Shown here one piece after another: positions 6,282-10,120 of a DNA stretch of 10,120 nucleotides (positions are counted from its first letter, which is position 1; each line of letters opens with the position of its first letter). The DNA comes from Acidimicrobiales bacterium (GTDB taxonomy: Bacteria > Actinomycetota > Acidimicrobiia > Acidimicrobiales > Palsa-688). The notes beneath the pieces were generated by a model. The model did not search any database and had not been told where the DNA came from. It saw only the letters and a list, made by a program, of their open reading frames with translations. A program made the translations under genes and the position numbers. The stretch spans positions 1 through 10,120 of the forward strand of contig JAFAWZ010000105.1 in NCBI GenBank assembly GCA_019241495.1. Reading direction: 5' to 3'.

Positions 6282-7438
6282 GAGCTCTCCGGATCGAACG
6301 GTCCCTGGCCCGGTTCGCGGCGGCCCGGGTGATGCCGAATCACCGCCCGGTCCCCGTCCGCCTGGCCGACATCGACCCGCCGGAGCTGCCCGGCCCAGGG
6401 TGGCAGCTAATCCGCCCCCTCCTTTCAGGCATCTGCGGCAGCGATCTGGCCACGGTGTCGGGGCGGTCGTCACGGTGGTTCGAGCCCATAGTGAGCTTTC
6501 CCTTCGTGCCTGGCCATGAGGTGGTCGGCGAGACCGAAGACGGCCGGCGGGTCGTCATCGAGCCGGTGCTGCACTGCCGCATCCGGGGCGTGGAGCCGCC
6601 GTGTGTGGCGTGCGCGTCGGGCCACACCAACCACTGCGAGCGCCTGACCGCCGGACACCTGAAGCCCGGCCTGCAGACCGGGTACTGCCGCGACACAGGA
6701 GGCGGATGGTCGCTGGCGCTGGCCGCCCATCCCCTCCAGCTCCACGACGTGCCCCCCGAGTGGACCGACGAGGCGGCGGTGATGATAGAGCCGACCGCCT
6801 GCGCAGCTCACGCCGCTCTCGTCCCGTCCCCTTCGGAGGGCATGCGGGCCGTAGTGATCGGAGCCGGGACGATGGGCCTGGCGACCATCGCGTCGCTGCG
6901 GCGCCTGCGCAGCGACGTCGAGTCGCTCATCGCCGTGGCCAAGCATCCCGACCAGCGGGTCCTCGCCCGCGAGCTGGGCGCGACCGTGGTCGTCGAGCCC
7001 GGCGAGCTGCGCCGAGCCGTGCGGAGAACGACCGGCTCGTGGATATTGGACAACGGTCAGCTCACCGGCGGCGCCGACGTCGTCTACGACTGTGTCGGTT
7101 CGGCCGAGTCACTGGCCGAAGGGTTGGCCGTAGCGGCCCCGGGGGCCACCGTCGTGGTGGTCGGCATGCCGGGCCATGTCGGGATCGACCTCACCGCCCT
7201 CTGGCAGCGAGAGATACGCCTGGTGGGCGCCTACGCATACGGCCCAGAACCGGCGGCGGGCGGCCGTCACAGCTTCGAGCTGGCCGCCCAGGTGGTCGAG
7301 GCGGCCCGCCTGGACCGGCTGGTCAGCGCCGCCTACCCGTTGGACCGATTCGCCGATGCCATCGACCACGCGGCCCACGCCGGCCGGCGGGGCGCCGCCA
7401 AGGTCGTGTTCGACCTGCGACACGAGAAGAGAAGATAG
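6278..7438 (+). CDS. Zinc-dependent medium-chain alcohol dehydrogenase
   Basis: The 386-aa protein is a medium-chain dehydrogenase/reductase that would oxidise an alcohol or reduce a carbonyl with NAD(P). Catalytic zinc residues are seen in GICGSD (Cys53), GHE (His80-Glu81) and MIEPTACAAHA (Glu171). Cys100, Cys109, Cys112 and Cys120 can supply a structural zinc site, with spacing slightly unlike the usual C-x2-C-x2-C-x7-C. The Rossmann motif is GAGTMG (195-200). The pattern is closest to the sorbitol/threonine dehydrogenase branch. I place the start at GTG 6278, giving MRALRIE, a typical family N-terminus. It overlaps the previous stop as GTGA, so translation is coupled. The frame is open further upstream but that part is a shadow of the reductase gene. 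In context it may interconvert the aldehyde or alcohol made by the reductase, or act on the substrate of the LarA-like enzyme. Confidence 0.9.
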   Translation: MRALRIERSLARFAAARVMPNHRPVPVRLADIDPPELPGPGWQLIRPLLSGICGSDLATVSGRSSRWFEPIVSFPFVPGHEVVGETEDGRRVVIEPVLHCRIRGVEPPCVACASGHTNHCERLTAGHLKPGLQTGYCRDTGGGWSLALAAHPLQLHDVPPEWTDEAAVMIEPTACAAHAALVPSPSEGMRAVVIGAGTMGLATIASLRRLRSDVESLIAVAKHPDQRVLARELGATVVVEPGELRRAVRRTTGSWILDNGQLTGGADVVYDCVGSAESLAEGLAVAAPGATVVVVGMPGHVGIDLTALWQREIRLVGAYAYGPEPAAGGRHSFELAAQVVEAARLDRLVSAAYPLDRFADAIDHAAHAGRRGAAKVVFDLRHEKRR

Positions 7439-7444
7439 GTACAC

Positions 7445-9031
7445 ATGCCTCGTCCGGGTTTCGTCCTCGAAGTAGACCGCTCCACCCCTCCGATCCTCAC
7501 GTGGCACGGGGAGGGCTTCCGCCTCGAGAAGCTCCCCGCCGGGCGGTCGCGGGTCATCTACGCGCCGGAGCCGCTCGAACCGCTGGGCGATCCCGACGAG
7601 GAGATTCGCCAGGCCCTGCTGAACCCGCTCGACTGCGATCCGTTGCCCACGCTGTTGTTTCCCGGGATGCGCCTCACCATCGCCTTCGACGACATCTCCC
7701 TCCCGCTACCGCCCATGCGCCGCCCGGACAACCGCCAGCGGGCGCTGGAGGCCGTGCTCGACCTGGCCGCGGCCGCGGGCGTGGACGACGTGGTGCTGAT
7801 CTGTGCCCTGGCCCTGCACCGGCGCATGACCGAGGCGGAGCTGCGCCACGCCGTCGGCGACCGGGTCTACGACGCCTTCGCTCCGAGCGGCCGGCTGCTC
7901 CAGCACGACGCCGAGGATCCGAACGCCCTGGTCCACCTGGGGGTGACCGACCAGGGCGAGGACGTGGAGATCAACAAGCGGGCGGCCGAGTCGGACCTCC
8001 TCGTCTACGTCAACATCAACCTGGTGGCCATGGACGGGGGCCACAAGAGCGTGGCCACCGGCCTGGCGAGCTACCGCAGCCTCCGCCACCACCACAACGT
8101 GCGGACCATGCGTCACAGCCGCTCGTTCATGGACCAGGACCATTCGGAGCTGCACTCCTCCAACTGGCGCATGGGCCGACTCATCGCCGCGTCGGGGGTT
8201 CGGGTGTTCCAGATCGAGACGACGTTGAACAACGACGCCTTCCCGAGCCAGATGGGGTTCCTCCAGAAGCGGGAGTGGGAGTGGACGGCCCGGGACCGGG
8301 CGACCTATCTGGCCACTACCAGATCCCTGGCGCTGGCCCCGCCGCGCACGGCCCGATCGATATTCCAGGCCATCAAGGCCCCCCACTCGATGACATCGGT
8401 TCACGCCGGGGAGGTCGAGGCCGTGCACCGGGCCACCACCGCCATGGTGTACCGCCAGCAGCTCGTACCCGTAGAGGGCCAGACCGACATCGCGGTGTTC
8501 GGGCTCCCCCATTTGTGCCCCTACAACGTGAACTCGATCATGAACCCGATCCTCGTCATGTGCATGGGCCTCGGCTACCTGTTCAACCTGTACCGGGGCA
8601 AGCCGATCGTCCGCGAGGGCGGGGTGGCGATCCTGTCCCACCCGACCCCGTGGGCTTTCAACCCGGTTCACCACCCGTCGTACATCGACTTCTTCGAGGA
8701 GGTCCTCGCCGACACCACCGATCCGGTGGAGATCGAGAAGAACTACGAGGAGCGTTTCGCCACCGACGAGTGGTACCGCCACCTGTACCGGACGGGGCAC
8801 GCCTATCACGGCGTCCATCCCTTTTACATGTGGTACTGGGGGGCCCACGCCCTCGAGCACCTGGCCCGGGTGATCATCGTCGCCGGGTCGCCCCGGGCCG
8901 TGCGACGGCTGGGCTTCTCGCCCGCTTCGACCCTGCAGGATGCGCTCGAGATGGCGAGCGACGTGGTCGGCCGCGACCCCACCATCTCCCACCTGCACTG
9001 CCCGCCGATCATGATCGCCGACGTCGAGTGA
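7445..9031 (+). CDS. Divergent LarA-family (lactate racemase-like, DUF2088) enzyme
   Basis: The 528-aa protein matches the LarA family, whose founder racemises lactate by hydride transfer using a nickel-pincer (NPN) cofactor. Motifs seen: an FDDISLPLP stretch (81-89) at the family's D-x-T-R-P site; ALHRRMTEAE (123-132), with His125 equal to catalytic His108 of Lactobacillus LarA; DGGHKS (197-202), with Lys201 equal to the cofactor-bound Lys184; and RHHHN (214-218), with His217 equal to nickel ligand His200. The C-terminus VIIVAGSPRAVRRLGFSP (476-493) is also family-like. Differences: the second catalytic His (174 in LarA) falls on Ile191/Asn192, and the substrate Arg (75) on Leu86. The protein is about 100 residues longer than classical LarA, with a His/aromatic-rich segment at about 400-470. 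It is therefore a LarA paralogue of unknown substrate. It starts six bases after the dehydrogenase stop. No NPN maturation genes (larB, larC, larE) are in the window. Confidence 0.85.
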   Translation: MPRPGFVLEVDRSTPPILTWHGEGFRLEKLPAGRSRVIYAPEPLEPLGDPDEEIRQALLNPLDCDPLPTLLFPGMRLTIAFDDISLPLPPMRRPDNRQRALEAVLDLAAAAGVDDVVLICALALHRRMTEAELRHAVGDRVYDAFAPSGRLLQHDAEDPNALVHLGVTDQGEDVEINKRAAESDLLVYVNINLVAMDGGHKSVATGLASYRSLRHHHNVRTMRHSRSFMDQDHSELHSSNWRMGRLIAASGVRVFQIETTLNNDAFPSQMGFLQKREWEWTARDRATYLATTRSLALAPPRTARSIFQAIKAPHSMTSVHAGEVEAVHRATTAMVYRQQLVPVEGQTDIAVFGLPHLCPYNVNSIMNPILVMCMGLGYLFNLYRGKPIVREGGVAILSHPTPWAFNPVHHPSYIDFFEEVLADTTDPVEIEKNYEERFATDEWYRHLYRTGHAYHGVHPFYMWYWGAHALEHLARVIIVAGSPRAVRRLGFSPASTLQDALEMASDVVGRDPTISHLHCPPIMIADVE

Positions 9032-9912
9032 TCGGGCGCGTCTTCCCCCTGGCCCGGCCGACGTGGCCCGGCTCGGTACCTCGGCCGCCAGTGCGCAAGG
9101 CGCTCGGCCTGGCCTACGACACCGACTGGGCCCGGTCCCCCGGGGCCCGGGCCGGCCGGGCCGCCGTCCGCGACCTCGTCGCCGCCCCCCTGTTGAAGGT
9201 GATCGCCGCCCCCGAGACACGCGGCCTGGACCGGATCTCCCACCTCGATGAGCCGGCCATCTTCGCGGCCAATCACGCCAGCCACCTCGACGCGCCCCTC
9301 ATCGTGTCGGTCCTCCCCGCCCGGTGGCGCGACGAGCTGTTCGTGGGTGGCGCGGCAGACTACTTCTTCGACACCCGGGTCAAGGCGGCCACCTTCGCGT
9401 TCTTGCTCAACGCCGTCCCGATCGAACGCCAGCGGGTGTCGCGCCAGTCCGCCCGGGTGGTCGAGACGCTGCTCGGCGACGGGTGGAGCATGCTGATCTT
9501 CCCCGAAGGCGGCCGGAGCCCCGACGGGTGGGGCCAGCCCCATACCCGGGGGGCGGCCTGGTTGGCGTCTCGAACCGGCCTGCCCATCGTGCCCGTGCAT
9601 GTAGAAGGCACCAGGCGCATCCTGGCCAAGGGCTCGCGCACCCTCCGCCCCGGGTCCACCGTGGTCACCTTCGGCCGGCCACTGCGCCCCGGTGCCGGCA
9701 CCGACGCCCGAGCGTTGGCAGCCGATCTCGAGCAGGCCATAGCGGCTCTGGCCGACGAGTTGGGCTCCGACTGGTACACCGCCCGGCGTCGCGCCGCGGC
9801 GGGAACCACCCCGCCGCTGACCGGGCCCGAGTCGAGGGGATGGCGACGGGCCTGGGCCCTCGATGAGCGGGCGGGCCGGCGGGGGCGGGCCCGGGACCGC
9901 TGGCCCCGCTAA
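9028..9912 (+). CDS. PlsC-type glycerolipid acyltransferase (1-acylglycerol-3-phosphate acyltransferase family)
   Basis: The 294-aa protein carries the four PlsC blocks in order. Block I is NHASHLD (82-88), the catalytic NHx4D motif. Block II is PIERQR (131-136). Block III is FPEGGRS (158-164), the glycerol-phosphate binding loop. Block IV is VPVHVEGT (188-195). Such enzymes move an acyl group from acyl-CoA or acyl-ACP onto a hydroxyl, classically of lysophosphatidate, at the membrane surface. Relatives also acylate other lipids or alcohols. The N-terminal YDTDWARSPGARAGRA (30-45) is a segment I associate with actinobacterial members. The C-terminus from about 252 is a basic, disordered-looking tail. 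The start is GTG at 9028, overlapping the previous stop as GTGA, so it is translationally coupled. It closes the operon and suggests the pathway product is an O-acylated lipid. The acceptor is unknown. Confidence 0.9.
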   Translation: MIGRVFPLARPTWPGSVPRPPVRKALGLAYDTDWARSPGARAGRAAVRDLVAAPLLKVIAAPETRGLDRISHLDEPAIFAANHASHLDAPLIVSVLPARWRDELFVGGAADYFFDTRVKAATFAFLLNAVPIERQRVSRQSARVVETLLGDGWSMLIFPEGGRSPDGWGQPHTRGAAWLASRTGLPIVPVHVEGTRRILAKGSRTLRPGSTVVTFGRPLRPGAGTDARALAADLEQAIAALADELGSDWYTARRRAAAGTTPPLTGPESRGWRRAWALDERAGRRGRARDRWPR

Positions 9913-10103
9913 CCCCGTAGGCGCCAGACCCACCAACCGGCGGCCGCGGCCAACGGTACGGCCGCCAGGCGGGCCACGATCCCAGCCACGGCGGCGTCGA
10001 TCCCGGCGCCGAAGTTGGTCAGCTCGACCAGCACGCCACACACGGCCGCGGTCGCGGTCAGAGCCGCCGCGGCGAGCAGGCCTGTCTGCACGATCTCGGC
10101 CAC
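9909..10103 (-). CDS. Small hydrophobic protein, probably two membrane helices, function unknown
   Basis: The 64-aa reading frame starts at GTG 10103 and ends with TAG at 9909-9911, which overlaps the TAA (9910-9912) of the convergent acyltransferase gene. Two hydrophobic stretches, about residues 8-27 and 37-59, look like transmembrane helices, and the protein ends WWVWRLRG. Third codon positions are overwhelmingly G or C, as in real genes here. I see no known family. The frame remains open to the right edge of the window, so the true start may lie outside and the entry may be partial. Confidence 0.5.
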   Translation of the reverse strand: MAEIVQTGLLAAAALTATAAVCGVLVELTNFGAGIDAAVAGIVARLAAVPLAAAAGWWVWRLRG

Positions 10104-10120
10104 CTGACCCCGGGGGCCGG

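Noticed and set aside
6601..9027. Very long plus-strand open frame running through the dehydrogenase and LarA-like genes into the acyltransferase
   Set aside because: Only the part from GTG 9028 has family motifs. The rest is Arg/Pro/Gly-rich translation of an out-of-frame GC-rich sequence, over genes whose own frames carry clear motifs.
7706..10041. Two long minus-strand open frames (7706-9220 and 8824-10041)
   Set aside because: They lie antisense to well-supported LarA-like and PlsC genes, have low-complexity composition and no recognisable domain; long stop-free antisense frames are expected at this GC content.
1..10120. CRISPR arrays, tRNA or rRNA genes, insertion sequences, phage genes
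   Set aside because: No regularly spaced repeats, no transposase or integrase motifs and no RNA gene signature could be seen on either strand.

Overview
The window is very GC-rich, uses GTG starts freely and has strong G/C preference at third codon positions. Together with the gene families present this points to a high-GC actinobacterium. Acidimicrobiia (Iamia/Ilumatobacter relatives) is my best guess, made from protein style and not from a marker gene.

Layout. (1) 1-300: the 3' end of a glutamate synthase small subunit gene (gltD). (2) 301-455: an intergenic region holding a perfect 13-bp inverted repeat made of two operator-like dyads. (3) 456-1435: two small genes of unknown function, a 113-aa protein and a four-helix membrane protein with a very basic tail. 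The second may really start at a CTG codon overlapping the stop of the first. (4) 1510-3225: a membrane-bound diguanylate cyclase with MASE1, PAS and GGDEF domains. (5) 3226-3303: a long stem-loop between convergent genes. (6) 3304-3897, minus strand: a TetR-family repressor. It is divergent from a four-gene operon at 3942-9912, and a perfect 16-bp palindrome lies between the two start codons. (7) 9909-10103, minus strand: a small membrane protein whose stop codon overlaps that of the operon's last gene.

The operon is the most interesting part. It encodes, in order, a fatty acyl reductase fused to a HAD-IB phosphatase, a zinc-dependent alcohol dehydrogenase, a divergent LarA-family (nickel-dependent lactate racemase-like) enzyme, and a PlsC-type glycerolipid acyltransferase. 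Two of the three internal junctions are GTGA stop/start overlaps and the other gap is 6 nt, so the four proteins are almost certainly co-expressed. The families imply thioester reduction, dehydrogenation, alpha-hydroxy-acid or sugar-acid-type redox chemistry, phosphate removal and O-acylation, which fits synthesis or remodelling of an unusual lipid. The LarA-like protein keeps the lysine that carries the nickel-pincer cofactor, a nickel-ligand histidine and one catalytic histidine. It lacks the second catalytic histidine and the substrate-binding arginine of lactate racemase, so it probably does not racemise lactate. The product of the pathway cannot be read from the sequence.
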